Below, one piece after another: positions 55,663 through 64,000 of a stretch of 64,000 bases of DNA; positions within the stretch are counted from its first letter, which is position 1; the number at the start of each line of letters is the position of its first letter. The position numbers and the translations under genes are program-made. The notes under the pieces are model-generated. The model did no database searches. It was not told the origin of the DNA and was given only the letters and a program-made list of their open reading frames with translations. Origin of the DNA: Mycobacterium sp. ITM-2016-00316. GTDB lineage: Bacteria > Actinomycetota > Actinomycetes > Mycobacteriales > Mycobacteriaceae. The stretch covers positions 5,642,001 through 5,706,000 of the forward strand of contig NZ_CP134398.1 of NCBI RefSeq assembly GCF_002968335.2, written 5' to 3'.

Positions 55663-55965
55663 ATGAAGCAACTGGCATCGATGACCGCCGCCGGCCTGGC
55701 CGCGGGCATACTGGGATTCGCCGCGCCGGCAGCCGCGACACCCGACGAGATATCGGGCACTGCCCAGCAGACCATCGACGGACTGCGGGCCCAGGGATAC
55801 CGGGTGATCGTCAGCAGGCTGAGCAGCAGGCCTCTTTCCGAGGCGAATGTGGTCGGCATCCGGCAGGGTCAGAACTTCCGCCAGAACTGGATCGTCGACG
55901 ACGAGGACCGCGACTACGTGTACAACGCGCTGGCCGGGCAGACCGTGTACGTCGACGTGAACTGA
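55663..55965 (+). CDS. small exported protein, unknown function
   Basis: 100 residues from ATG 55663, with AAAAGGGG about 7 nt upstream and a possible -10 box TATAGG at 55630. The signal peptide (MTAAGLAAGILGFAAPAAA) ends before TPDEISGTAQQT. The mature about 75 residues (IDGLRAQGYRVIVSRLSSRP, ending QTVYVDVN) look like a small alpha/beta domain without Cys. Small secreted proteins of this kind are common in mycobacteria. It converges on the car gene. Confidence 0.75.
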   Translation: MKQLASMTAAGLAAGILGFAAPAAATPDEISGTAQQTIDGLRAQGYRVIVSRLSSRPLSEANVVGIRQGQNFRQNWIVDDEDRDYVYNALAGQTVYVDVN

Positions 55966-55977
55966 TACCGCGGCGGT

Positions 55978-58900
55978 TCAGAGCAGGCCGAGCAGCTCCA
56001 GATCGGTCGCATACTTGACGATGACCTCCCGGCTGACGTGCGGAATGTCCTTGTCCGGCCCGATCTTTGCGTCCTGCACCGCGGTACGGAACACCTCGGT
56101 CGGCGCCATCGCCCCGTTCACCGGCACACCCGGTGCGCTGTAGTTGTGCAGCAACGGCAGCAGCGAGGCTTGGCGCTGCTTGTCCGGCAGGGCGCGCAGT
56201 GCGGTCTCGAACCGGGCCAGCCATTCGGCGTAGTCGCCGACCCGCTCGATCGGGTAGCCGGCCTCGACCAGCCAGTCCACGAAGGTGTCCATGCCGATGC
56301 CGTCGTCGTACGGGTTCATCACGTGATAGGTCTCGAAGGCCGCACCGGGCTCCAGAGCCACCTGGGTGCCCAGCGTCGAGATCGCCTCGGCGATGAACTC
56401 CACCGGCAGCCCGTCGTAGTGGCTGCGCTGCGGGTTGCCCTCGGCGTCAAGCTCATTGAACGATCCGGGGGCGATACCGGCGGCGACCAGACTGAGCATC
56501 ATCCGGGTGAACATGTCGGGCAGGTTCAGCTGGCCGGCGTAGGTGGTGTCAGCCAGGATCATGTCGCACCGGAAAACCGACACCGGCAGACCGGTCAGGT
56601 CGTGCGCCTCGCGCAGCAGCACCTCGCCGGCCCATTTACTGGTGCCGTACCCGTTGGCGTAGGTGTCATCGACGCGCCGGGAGGCGGAGATGGTCCGGAT
56701 ATCGGCGTCCTCGACGAAGTTGCCGGGCTCGATGCCCCACCCGACGCCGATGGTGGACACGTAGGCGAACGGCTTGATCCTGGTGGTGAGGGCGATCCGG
56801 ATCAGTTCGGCGGTGCCGAGGGCGTTGGGGCCGAACAACTCGCTGTAGGGCAGCACGTGGTTGACCAGTGCGGCCGGATCCACGATGAGGTCCACAGTGT
56901 CGGCAAGGCGCTGCCAGACCGCCGGGTCCAGCCCGAGGTCGGCCTCACCCTTGTCGCCGGCGATGACCTCGAGATGGCGGTCGGCCAGTTCGCGGTAGTG
57001 CGCGACCAGCTTCGGGTCACCGGTCTGGAAGGTCTTGTCCAACCGTGCCCGGGCCTCGTCGTCGGACTTGGCGCGGACCAGGCAGATCACCTTGCCGTCC
57101 ACCAGGTCCATCCGCTCCAGCCACTCCAAAGCCAGATAGCGGCCCAGGAAGCCGGTGGCGCCGGTCAGCAGCACGGTCCGGATCTCGCTCACGGGACCCG
57201 GAAGGGTGGACGCCGCAGCCAGAGTCGCGGCGTCGATGAACTTGTCCAGGGTGAGATCGGCGGCGTGCACCTCGGTCGCGCCGGCGCCGTGCACGAAGGA
57301 GAACGTCGGGCGGCCGGTGCCCCCGGCACGCTGGGTTTCGATGTGATCGGCGATGGCCTGCAGATCCGAGGCCGGGCTCACGATCACCGAGACCGGGACC
57401 TCGACGTCGAAGATGTCGGCCAGCAGGTTGCCGAAGGTCAACGCCGACAACGAGTCTCCACCCAGATCGGTGAAGTGCACATCGGGCGCGATATCGGAGC
57501 TGGCCGCCCCCAGCAGCGCGACGGCGGCGCGGCTGACGGTGTCGAGCACCGGCCCGGTGGCGCCCGCGGCGCGCAGCGCCTGCAGCTCCTGGACCTGGCC
57601 GTCGGCCAGGTCGGTGTAGAGCTGCTCCAGCTCGGCGCCGTAACGCTCCTTGAGCTTGGGCCAGGCCAGCTTACGGATACCGGTGAGCAGGCCGTTCTCC
57701 ACCGTGAACGGCGTCGTCTCGACCAGGAAATCCCTTGGCAGCTCATAGGACTGCAGATCGGCGACACGGGCCGCGTCCTTCAGCGAGGCGGCAATGTCCG
57801 CCTTGGTGACGCCGCTGTCGGTGGGCACCACCACGGCCAGCAGGTAGGGCCTGGCGCTGTTGCCGTAGATGTAGATCTGGTGCACCAGCGGCGCGGTGTT
57901 GAAGGCGGCCTCCAGTTTCGAGACCGTGACGAATTCGCCCTGGGACAGCTTGAGCACATTGTTGCGCCGGTCGACATAGGCGACCTGATCGGGTCCGAGT
58001 TCGGCGACGATATCGCCGGTCCGGTAGAAGCCGTCCTCGTCGAAGACCTGCGCGGTGACCTCGGGACGCTTGTAATAGCCGGGGAACAGTTGCTCGGAGC
58101 GCACCAGCAACTCGCCGCGCGGATGCGGCCGGTCGGTCAGGTGATAGCCGAGCTCCGGCACGTCGACAAGCTTGTACTCCAACACCGGCGGCCGGGCGAT
58201 CTTGCCGTCCACGAACACCGCGCCCGCCTCGGTGGAGCCGTAGCCCTCCAGCAGGTGCATGTCGAGCAGCTTCTCCACCCACGCCTTGAGTTCGGGTGAA
58301 ATGGGCGCCGAGCCGGTCAGTGCGCTGACGAATCGCCCGCCGAGCAGGTTCTGCCGCATATCCGCGAGCACCTCGGTCTCGTTGCCGCCGTGGGCGATCC
58401 GGCTCTGGTACTCACCGAACAACATGTCCCAGATGCGGGGCACGAAGTTCATCTGGGTGGGCCGGGTCAGAGCCAGGTCGTCCAGGAAGGTGGACAGGTC
58501 GGCGCGGGCGGCGAAGTTCACCGAGCCGCCGCTGGCCAGCGCGCTATAAAGGATGCCGCGCCCCATCACGTGGCTCATCGGCATGAAGCTCAGCACGATC
58601 GACGGCACCACGCCCTGGCTATCGTCCCAGTGTGCGTTGGCCGCGGGCCGCCAGATGTCGGCAACCTTGCTCGCCGGGTACATCGCACCCTTGGGCGCTC
58701 CGGTGCTCCCGGAGGTGTAGATCAGCAGCGACAGTGGATCCGATTCCTCCTGCGCAGCAACGGGTTCCACCGTGGAGGCCGGTCGGGCCAGCACATCGTC
58801 GAGGGTCTCGAGGGTGATTCGGTCACCGAGCCTTGCGGCCGCCACCACCAGCGCGTCGCGCTGGTCGTCGACCTGGGGCCGGTAGTCGAACACCGCGAGC

Positions 58901-59436
58901 CGGGTGGCACTCGATCCGAGCGCGAGTTCCACGGCGTCATCGAGGTAGTCGATGCTCGACGCGATGAGCACCGGTTCGGTCTCGGCGATGATCGGGGCGA
59001 GGGCGGCCGCCGACGCGCTGCTCTGCAGCGGGACCGAGACGGCGCCGAGCTGGGTCAGTGCGATATCGGCGACGGTGTAGTCGACACTGGTGAAGCCGAG
59101 CAGGGCGACCCGGTCGCCGGGGTTGACGGGATCACCGCGCCACGCGTCGGCGAGGGCGCGCACGCGCTCCCATAGCTGTCCATGGGTGATGGTCTCGAAC
59201 CGCGGCTGCAACTCGGCGACGGTGCGGCCGGTTTCGTCGGTGACGAACTCGACGGCACGGGCGCCCAGCGCGGGCCGGTCGGCGTAACCGGTCAGGACGG
59301 TACGCACGACATCGGGCAGCGTCAGCCCGGGCGCGTTGACGGCGGCATTGACCGATGCGCTCGGCGTGGCGGCGGCGAACTCCGGGTCGGTGGCGTAGAG
59401 CCGCGCAAGGCGGTCGTCAAAGTTCTCTTCGGACAT
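55978..59436 (-). CDS. car: carboxylic acid reductase (CAR)
   Basis: Reduces carboxylic acids to aldehydes using ATP and NADPH. 1,152 residues from ATG 59436, with GAAGGA 6 nt upstream. Three domains: adenylation (about 1-640) with [11 protein letters not shown] near 245 and [11 protein letters not shown]; a carrier domain with [10 protein letters not shown], Ser near 660 taking phosphopantetheine; and a reductase domain from about 750 with [10 protein letters not shown] near 760 and [10 protein letters not shown] (catalytic Tyr-x3-Lys). The enzyme must be activated by a phosphopantetheinyl transferase, which is not in the window. The divergent neighbour on the other side is 157 bp away. Confidence 0.96.
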   Translation of the reverse strand: MSEENFDDRLARLYATDPEFAAATPSASVNAAVNAPGLTLPDVVRTVLTGYADRPALGARAVEFVTDETGRTVAELQPRFETITHGQLWERVRALADAWRGDPVNPGDRVALLGFTSVDYTVADIALTQLGAVSVPLQSSASAAALAPIIAETEPVLIASSIDYLDDAVELALGSSATRLAVFDYRPQVDDQRDALVVAAARLGDRITLETLDDVLARPASTVEPVAAQEESDPLSLLIYTSGSTGAPKGAMYPASKVADIWRPAANAHWDDSQGVVPSIVLSFMPMSHVMGRGILYSALASGGSVNFAARADLSTFLDDLALTRPTQMNFVPRIWDMLFGEYQSRIAHGGNETEVLADMRQNLLGGRFVSALTGSAPISPELKAWVEKLLDMHLLEGYGSTEAGAVFVDGKIARPPVLEYKLVDVPELGYHLTDRPHPRGELLVRSEQLFPGYYKRPEVTAQVFDEDGFYRTGDIVAELGPDQVAYVDRRNNVLKLSQGEFVTVSKLEAAFNTAPLVHQIYIYGNSARPYLLAVVVPTDSGVTKADIAASLKDAARVADLQSYELPRDFLVETTPFTVENGLLTGIRKLAWPKLKERYGAELEQLYTDLADGQVQELQALRAAGATGPVLDTVSRAAVALLGAASSDIAPDVHFTDLGGDSLSALTFGNLLADIFDVEVPVSVIVSPASDLQAIADHIETQRAGGTGRPTFSFVHGAGATEVHAADLTLDKFIDAATLAAASTLPGPVSEIRTVLLTGATGFLGRYLALEWLERMDLVDGKVICLVRAKSDDEARARLDKTFQTGDPKLVAHYRELADRHLEVIAGDKGEADLGLDPAVWQRLADTVDLIVDPAALVNHVLPYSELFGPNALGTAELIRIALTTRIKPFAYVSTIGVGWGIEPGNFVEDADIRTISASRRVDDTYANGYGTSKWAGEVLLREAHDLTGLPVSVFRCDMILADTTYAGQLNLPDMFTRMMLSLVAAGIAPGSFNELDAEGNPQRSHYDGLPVEFIAEAISTLGTQVALEPGAAFETYHVMNPYDDGIGMDTFVDWLVEAGYPIERVGDYAEWLARFETALRALPDKQRQASLLPLLHNYSAPGVPVNGAMAPTEVFRTAVQDAKIGPDKDIPHVSREVIVKYATDLELLGLL

Positions 59437-59593
59437 GAGCAATCCTTCGGTTCTCTATCGCTGTTCGTAGGCCGGAGCGACGGCAAATCGCTCAGCGGAC
59501 CTCGTCGTCCACACCGGCCCCCGGAACAACGTTAGCAAAACTAAAGATATGCCCGAGGGCTCGCGACCTGCCGATTTCCTGTGAAAACGACGC

Positions 59594-60481
59594 TCAGGCG
59601 GTGCGTGACGTGGCTTCCAACTCGGCCTCATAGGCGCCTTCGTCACGCCCGAGCGCGATGGTGGCCGCGGTCATGGCGAACACCGCGACGGTCAGCACCA
59701 CCGACTCCCACCGGTTCGCGGTGAGCGTCTCGCCGAGCAGGAACACCCCCAGCAGCACGGCGGCCATCGGTTCGATCACCAGCATGGTGGGCACCGAGGT
59801 CTGCAGCGATCCGGCGTGGAACGCGGACTGCTGCAGCAGGGTCGCGAGCACGCCGAGCAAAACCAGCGCGTACGGCAGCGGAGTCGACAACACCTCGGCG
59901 ACCGAATGCCGGTCCAGCTCGTGCATGAGCATCTTGGTGAGCACCGCGACCAGGCCGAACAACACACCGACGGCGACGGCCAGCGGCACCGCGCGCTGCC
60001 AGCCCTTCCGGCGCACCGCGATCACCACAGCACCGAGCACCACCACCGAGCACACCGCGGCCACCACCGCGATGGTGGGCACCGGGGCCACCTGGTCGCT
60101 CACCCGCGGATGGGCGAGCAGGATGAAGATCGCCAGCGACACCGTCAGTAGCAGCGCCCACAACCAGGCGCCCCTGCTGACCCGGCGGTGCGCCAACCGG
60201 GCGCTCAGCGGCAGCGCGAACAGCAGCGCCGACACCAGCAGTGGCTGCACCACGATCAGAGATCCGTTGTCCAGAGCCAGGGCCTGGAACACGAAGCCGG
60301 CCACCGCCGCGGCGGTACCGGCCCACCACAGCGGACGACGCAGCAGGGTGGCCAGCATGACCGTGCTGACCCCGTACTCCTCCGGCACATCGATCGTCGC
60401 GCGCTGGCGCACCACGATGCCGACGGCCGCGAAAATGGCTGCGCACAGGGCGAAGACGACGACGAGCAGCTGATCGATCAC
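59594..60481 (-). CDS. DMT-superfamily transporter (EamA-like)
   Basis: 295 residues from GTG 60481. Ten TM helices arranged as two five-helix repeats, with the EamA-like end segments FQALALDNGSLIVVQPLLVS and SFHAGSLQTSVPTMLVIEPM (quoted in part: QTSVPTMLVIEPM). Probably a metabolite or drug exporter. The about 150-bp gap to car holds no gene. Confidence 0.88.
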   Translation of the reverse strand: MIDQLLVVVFALCAAIFAAVGIVVRQRATIDVPEEYGVSTVMLATLLRRPLWWAGTAAAVAGFVFQALALDNGSLIVVQPLLVSALLFALPLSARLAHRRVSRGAWLWALLLTVSLAIFILLAHPRVSDQVAPVPTIAVVAAVCSVVVLGAVVIAVRRKGWQRAVPLAVAVGVLFGLVAVLTKMLMHELDRHSVAEVLSTPLPYALVLLGVLATLLQQSAFHAGSLQTSVPTMLVIEPMAAVLLGVFLLGETLTANRWESVVLTVAVFAMTAATIALGRDEGAYEAELEATSRTA

Positions 60482-60511
60482 CGTCGCAGCGCTCTCGTCA
60501 CGCCACCAAGA

Positions 60512-61588
60512 CTAGGTGGTCAATTCCGCCAGAGCCTCCGCGGTGTTCAGGTCCTGGTAGGCGGCGCTGTACCGCTGCGCCAATGCCAGCGCGATGTCGG
60601 GGCGCTGCCACAACTCGCCCGCGCTGGCCGTGGCCAGCCAGGTGGTCAGGCCGTGCGCGACCGACGCCCGGTAGCGCAGCCAGATCTCCTCCGCCGACGG
60701 CAGTTCGTCGGCGGGCAGGCCCAAGCCGTGCCGGTACACACCGAGCAGATCGCGCTCGTGGACGCGCCGGTCCTCGGTGATCAGCGCGCCCTGCAGGAAG
60801 TAACCCAGGTCGACGGAGAAGTTCCCGCGTCGGGCCACCTGCCAGTCCAGGAAGCCGATCTCTCCGCCGGGGGTCAGGTAGGTGTTCCCGATGTGCGGGT
60901 CACCGTGCAGCAGGGTGGTGGGCACACCCGGTGCCGACAGCGTCCGGATGAACGGTTTCCAGATGCCTTCCACCAGTTGGTCGATGGTCAGTGCCTGCAC
61001 CGAGGCCGGCGCGTCGTCGCCGAGCCGCTCCAGCGCCGCGGGCAGCGGGGCGTACTGCATGCCGTCCCAGGCCACGAACGGTTCCAGCCACTCCAGCCCG
61101 GGCCGCGCCAGCCGCTCACCCCAGAATGCGCCGTGCAGGCGGGCCAGGCCGCGCACCCCGCTGGCCGCCTGCTCGGGAGTCAGCGGCCGGGTGGCATCGC
61201 GGGGATCGGCACCGCGGGCGGTCAGGTCCTCCATGACCAGCATGAAGTCCTCGGCGGCCTCGTCGATCGGCGCGGCGTACACCGCCGGGTGCTCCAGCGG
61301 TAACCCGACATCGGAGGTGAAGAGCCGGGGCTCGTGCAGCAGCCCGCTGGTGTACTTGATCATCTCCTTGTGGCCCGGGTCGACGGCCTTGACGAACACC
61401 GCGGCCGGTCCTGTCCCTTCGGCGTAGCGGACACCGAGGCGGGCCCGCCGGTTGGTGCCGTCATCGCGCATCTGCACGGTCACGTCGGCGACCACCGCAC
61501 CCGGGAAGTCGCGGGCCAGCGCCGCGGTGAGCCACGCGGGGGTGACGTCCTCCCACGAAGCGGGGACCGTCAGGCAGGCGTCGCTCAC
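60512..61588 (-). CDS. APH-like phosphotransferase coupled to a P450
   Basis: 358 residues from GTG 61588, overlapping the P450 stop (GTGA). Aminoglycoside-phosphotransferase fold: the ATP-side lid ARLGVRYAEGTGPAAVFVKA, the catalytic loop TTLLHGDPHIGNTYL and the metal loop IGFLDWQVARRGNFSVDLGY. Such kinases next to P450s occur repeatedly in mycobacteria. A small-molecule hydroxylation followed by phosphorylation is a reasonable idea but is inference; true aminoglycoside resistance is not indicated. Confidence 0.88.
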   Translation of the reverse strand: MSDACLTVPASWEDVTPAWLTAALARDFPGAVVADVTVQMRDDGTNRRARLGVRYAEGTGPAAVFVKAVDPGHKEMIKYTSGLLHEPRLFTSDVGLPLEHPAVYAAPIDEAAEDFMLVMEDLTARGADPRDATRPLTPEQAASGVRGLARLHGAFWGERLARPGLEWLEPFVAWDGMQYAPLPAALERLGDDAPASVQALTIDQLVEGIWKPFIRTLSAPGVPTTLLHGDPHIGNTYLTPGGEIGFLDWQVARRGNFSVDLGYFLQGALITEDRRVHERDLLGVYRHGLGLPADELPSAEEIWLRYRASVAHGLTTWLATASAGELWQRPDIALALAQRYSAAYQDLNTAEALAELTT

Positions 61589-62814
61589 GGGATGAAGACC
61601 GGCATCGAATCCCAGCCGCGCACCGTCGACGTCGGCGACAGCTTGGCGTTCGGCAGATCGACCTCCCACTCGGGGAACCGCTTGAGCATCTCCTCCAGCG
61701 CGATCCGGCCTTCCAGGCGCGCCAGTGCCGAGCCCAGGCAGAAATGCGTGCCGACGCTGAACGCCAGGTGCTGGCGCTGTTCGCGGTGGATGTCGAACAC
61801 CTCACCGTCGGGCGGGAACTGGCGGCTGTCGCGGACGGCCGAGCCGATCAGCATCATCATCGACGCGCCCGCGGGCACCGTCTGGCCGTAGTACTCGACA
61901 TCGCGGGTGACGTAGCGCGCCACGTGCGGGGCCGGCGGTTCGAAGCGCAGCAGTTCCTCGATCGCCTGGGGGATCAGCGCCGGGTTCTCGACGAGCTGGC
62001 GGCGCTGGTCGGGATGCTCGGCAAGCACCTTGGCCGCCCAGCCGATCAGCCGGGTGGTGGTCTCGTTACCGGCGCCGGCGACCACGTTGATGTAGATGAG
62101 CAGCTCTTCGCGGGTGAGCTTGCGGGTCACGCCCTGCTCGTCGGTGAACTCGACGTTGAGCAGGTCGGTCATGATGTCGTCGGACGGGTTGTCCTTGCGC
62201 CAGTCGATATAGGTCTCGAAGATCGAACCGTCGATCATCCCTTCCGAGGCGGCCTTCATCGGCTTGCCGGCCTCGGTGCGCATCTGGTCGTTGCCGTGAT
62301 CGCGGATCATCTCCTGGTCGTCCTCGGGGATGCCGAGCAGGGTGCTGATCACCTGCATCGGCATGATGGCGCCGAAGTCGGTGATGAAATCGAGGTTCCC
62401 CGTGCCCACCAGCGGGTCGAGCGCCGCCGCGCAGTACTCGCGGATCTTGGGTTCCAACGCGGCGATCTTGCGCGGGGTGAACATCCGGGCGAGCAGCTTG
62501 CGGTGCGTGGTGTGGATCGGCGGATCCTCGAAGATCAGCGCGCCCGACGGGATCTCGATATTGGCCTTGATCAGTTCGATGATCGCGCCGCGGGCCGAGC
62601 TGAACGTCTCGTGGTCGATGAGCGCCTTGTTCACATCGGCGAAGCGGCTCAGCGCGTAGAAGTCGAACTCGGCGTTGTAGTAGAGCGGCGCCTCCTCCCG
62701 CAGCCGGGCGAACGCCGGATACGGGTTGGCGTTGATCTCGACGTTGTACGGGTCGAAATACACGTCGCCGACGGCGGTGCCGTCAGTCTGTCCTGGGCTT
62801 GCATCGACGGTCAC
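61585..62814 (-). CDS. cytochrome P450 (class I type)
   Basis: 409 residues from GTG 62814, with GGGAGAGG 9 nt upstream. The I-helix is VVAGAGNETTTRLIG, the ExxR is EELLR, and the haem loop is FSVGTHFCLGSALARLE with Cys359. The AGAGNETT form with Asn before Glu differs slightly from AGHETT but is common in actinobacterial P450s. It starts the P450-APH operon under a palindromic operator. Confidence 0.92.
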   Translation of the reverse strand: MTVDASPGQTDGTAVGDVYFDPYNVEINANPYPAFARLREEAPLYYNAEFDFYALSRFADVNKALIDHETFSSARGAIIELIKANIEIPSGALIFEDPPIHTTHRKLLARMFTPRKIAALEPKIREYCAAALDPLVGTGNLDFITDFGAIMPMQVISTLLGIPEDDQEMIRDHGNDQMRTEAGKPMKAASEGMIDGSIFETYIDWRKDNPSDDIMTDLLNVEFTDEQGVTRKLTREELLIYINVVAGAGNETTTRLIGWAAKVLAEHPDQRRQLVENPALIPQAIEELLRFEPPAPHVARYVTRDVEYYGQTVPAGASMMMLIGSAVRDSRQFPPDGEVFDIHREQRQHLAFSVGTHFCLGSALARLEGRIALEEMLKRFPEWEVDLPNAKLSPTSTVRGWDSMPVFIP

Positions 62815-62847
62815 TTGATCACACCTCTCCCGGGGCTGCTACTTACT

Positions 62848-62862
62848 CGCGTAAGTTACGCG
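62848..62862. promoter_or_regulatory. palindromic operator of the P450-APH operon
   Basis: CGCGTAA-G-TTACGCG, perfect 7-bp arms, 34 bp upstream of the P450 start and between it and the LacI gene end. CTTAC-TCGC-GTAAG overlaps it at 62842-62855. The binding protein is unknown; the pattern resembles TetR sites. Confidence 0.6.
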
Positions 62863-62898
62863 GGTCACTCCCCCGAGGGCAAGCGTGGACGTGCGGCC

Positions 62899-63876
62899 TC
62901 AGGTGGAGGCGCGCTGGATCAGGTGCGCGACGTTCTCGCTACTGGGTTCCCGGACGCTGGGAAATCCGAGCTCGGTCATCATGGCCGCCACCGACACCGC
63001 GACGATGGTCTTGGCGTCCAGTCCCACCGAGGTCAGCGGCGGCCCGCTCACCGCGCCCAGGGGAATCGCGTCAACCCCCATCACCGCCAGATCCTGCGGG
63101 CAGCGCAGCCCGGCCTCCCTGATGCCGTGCAGCACCACCAGCGCGGTCTCGTCACTCTGCGCGCACACCGCCGTCACGCCGGCCTCCACCCAGTTCCGCA
63201 CCACCGCCGCGGCATCGGACCCGTCGGGAGCGACGGTCGCGGTGACGATCTCGGGCAACTCCGTGGCGGCCGCCTGCAGCCCACTGAGCCAGTAGTCGCC
63301 GAGTGGCCGCAGCGTCTCGTCCCCGGCGAAGGCGAACGCCAGGCGGCGATGGCCCCGGGCCACCAGGTGCTCGACCCGCATCCGCCCTATCGACAGGTGT
63401 AGCTCGCCCATGGCGTGCAGTTGGGCGCTGCCGAGGTAGATCTGCGGGATACCCGCGGCGGTCACCGCCTCCAGCGCGGCACCGCCGAGCGGGAACACGC
63501 TGGTGACCGCGATCGGGTTGAGGTCGGCCACCGCGTCGACGACGTTGCGCCCGTCGTCGGTCTCGAATTGCAGTGACAACACCACGCCGTGGCGGGCCAG
63601 CTCTGTGGTCAGCCGGCTGCCGACCTCAAGGAGCAACTCGCCCAACGAAATTCGCGGGACGATATAGAGCACCACGCCGCTGCCGCCGCGGGCGAGATTG
63701 CGGGCGGCCAGGTTTGGCCGGTAGCCGAGAGATTTGGCCGCGTCCTGCACGGCCGCACGGGTCTGCGCCGAGATGGTCTGGCCCTTGACGTTGTTGAGCA
63801 CGTAGCTGACGGTCGCCGGTGAGACTTTGGCCAGCCGCGCCACATCCGCTTTGGTCGGCCTGGTGCCCGGTCTCAT
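62899..63876 (-). CDS. LacI/GalR-family repressor
   Basis: 325 residues. The N-terminal helix-turn-helix reads TKADVARLAKVSPATVSYVL, followed by the hinge LGYRPNLAARNLARGGSGVV. The C-terminal ribose-binding-protein-like domain has YWLSGLQAAATELPEIVTAT, VCAQSDETALVVLHGIREAG and DLAVMGVDAIPLGAVSGPPL (quoted in part: VMGVDAIPLGAVSGPPLTSV). LacI proteins usually sense sugars. It lies upstream of the P450 gene and downstream of an MFS gene, and probably regulates the latter. Confidence 0.93.
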   Translation of the reverse strand: MRPGTRPTKADVARLAKVSPATVSYVLNNVKGQTISAQTRAAVQDAAKSLGYRPNLAARNLARGGSGVVLYIVPRISLGELLLEVGSRLTTELARHGVVLSLQFETDDGRNVVDAVADLNPIAVTSVFPLGGAALEAVTAAGIPQIYLGSAQLHAMGELHLSIGRMRVEHLVARGHRRLAFAFAGDETLRPLGDYWLSGLQAAATELPEIVTATVAPDGSDAAAVVRNWVEAGVTAVCAQSDETALVVLHGIREAGLRCPQDLAVMGVDAIPLGAVSGPPLTSVGLDAKTIVAVSVAAMMTELGFPSVREPSSENVAHLIQRAST

Positions 63877-63904
63877 CCCGACATCATCGCAGGCTGACCC
63901 ACCC

Positions 63905-64000
63905 TCACGTGGCAGCCAGCGGTTTGCCCGCCGATTCCCGCAGGGTCAGCACCGTGCCCAGCGACAGCACCGCGGCGATCACCAGATAGAACGCGGCCGC
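63905..64000 (-). CDS. MFS transporter, C-terminal end only
   Basis: The last 31 codons before TGA 63905-63907 (AAAFYLVIAAVLSLGTVLTL then RESAGKPLAAT) form the final TM helix and the short RE-x-x-GKPL tail of an MFS transporter, similar to metabolite:H+ symporters. The rest lies beyond the window. It is upstream of lacI on the same strand with a 28-bp gap. Confidence 0.7.
   Translation of the reverse strand, partial: AAAFYLVIAAVLSLGTVLTLRESAGKPLAAT

Overview
This is high-GC, gene-dense actinobacterial DNA, and gene content and order mark it as a mycobacterium, most likely a fast-growing Mycolicibacterium. The first 22 kb keep the sodA - espR - hns-like - rraA - ethA/ethR - PHP - gltD/gltB order known from the M. 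tuberculosis Rv3846-Rv3859 stretch. A third DinB polymerase beside ethR, a Dps1-type ferritin, Gln145 in SodA and single-copy F420-linked enzymes fit rapid growers. The 25-36 kb part carries relatives of the M. tuberculosis Rv0135c-Rv0142 neighbourhood (TetR, CYP138, MsrA, NTF2-like, SDR, DUF427, AlkA-like), here in a different order. Locus names are recalled from family knowledge, not searched.

Layout. 1-0.7 kb: end of a rhodanese gene, a DnaA-box-like cluster, a CRP-like site and a 50-residue membrane protein. 0.8-3.1 kb: sodA, a conserved unknown, espR. 3.2-5.9 kb: a minus-strand insert next to espR with a 7-TM protein, an ImmA/IrrE-type metallopeptidase and a Pro-rich exported protein. 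6-13.5 kb: DUF6474-like protein, CopC/CopD, Hns-like tail-anchored protein, leaderless MerR coupled to rraA, ethA/ethR with a periodic operator, and an SOS-boxed dinB. 13.5-22.5 kb: PHP protein, LLM oxidoreductase, a 46-residue unannotated gene, glutamate synthase. 23-36 kb: housekeeping and stress genes (thioesterase, aquaporin, Dps, DNA glycosylase, MsrA, P450) plus one DUF222/HNH gene. 36.3-41.3 kb: a TetR-controlled glycosyltransferase/methyltransferase/toroid cluster. 41.4-45.1 kb: a tightly overlapping operon of two polytopic proteins, a 48-residue single-TM protein and a cupredoxin-like lipoprotein. 45-55 kb: PncA, a degenerate crotonase, MarR-ABC exporter, maltokinase, HugZ-like, PyrE, and a complete ABC importer. 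55-64 kb: carboxylic acid reductase, DMT transporter, APH-P450 pair, LacI regulator, end of an MFS gene.

Regulation is unusually readable. I see two SOS boxes, a KstR-type palindrome, paired TetR operators, a shared operator at two promoters of the glycosyltransferase cluster, a MerR-type 19-bp spacer, a SigF-like dps promoter, and several genes whose start codon lies 5-7 nt after a TANNNT -10 box (leaderless).

The best candidates for an undescribed system are the TetR/glycosyltransferase cluster (36.3-40.7 kb), the cupredoxin-lipoprotein membrane operon (41.4-45.1 kb) and the espR-adjacent peptidase/7-TM pair (3.2-4.8 kb). No tRNA, rRNA, CRISPR array, transposase or integrase was seen.
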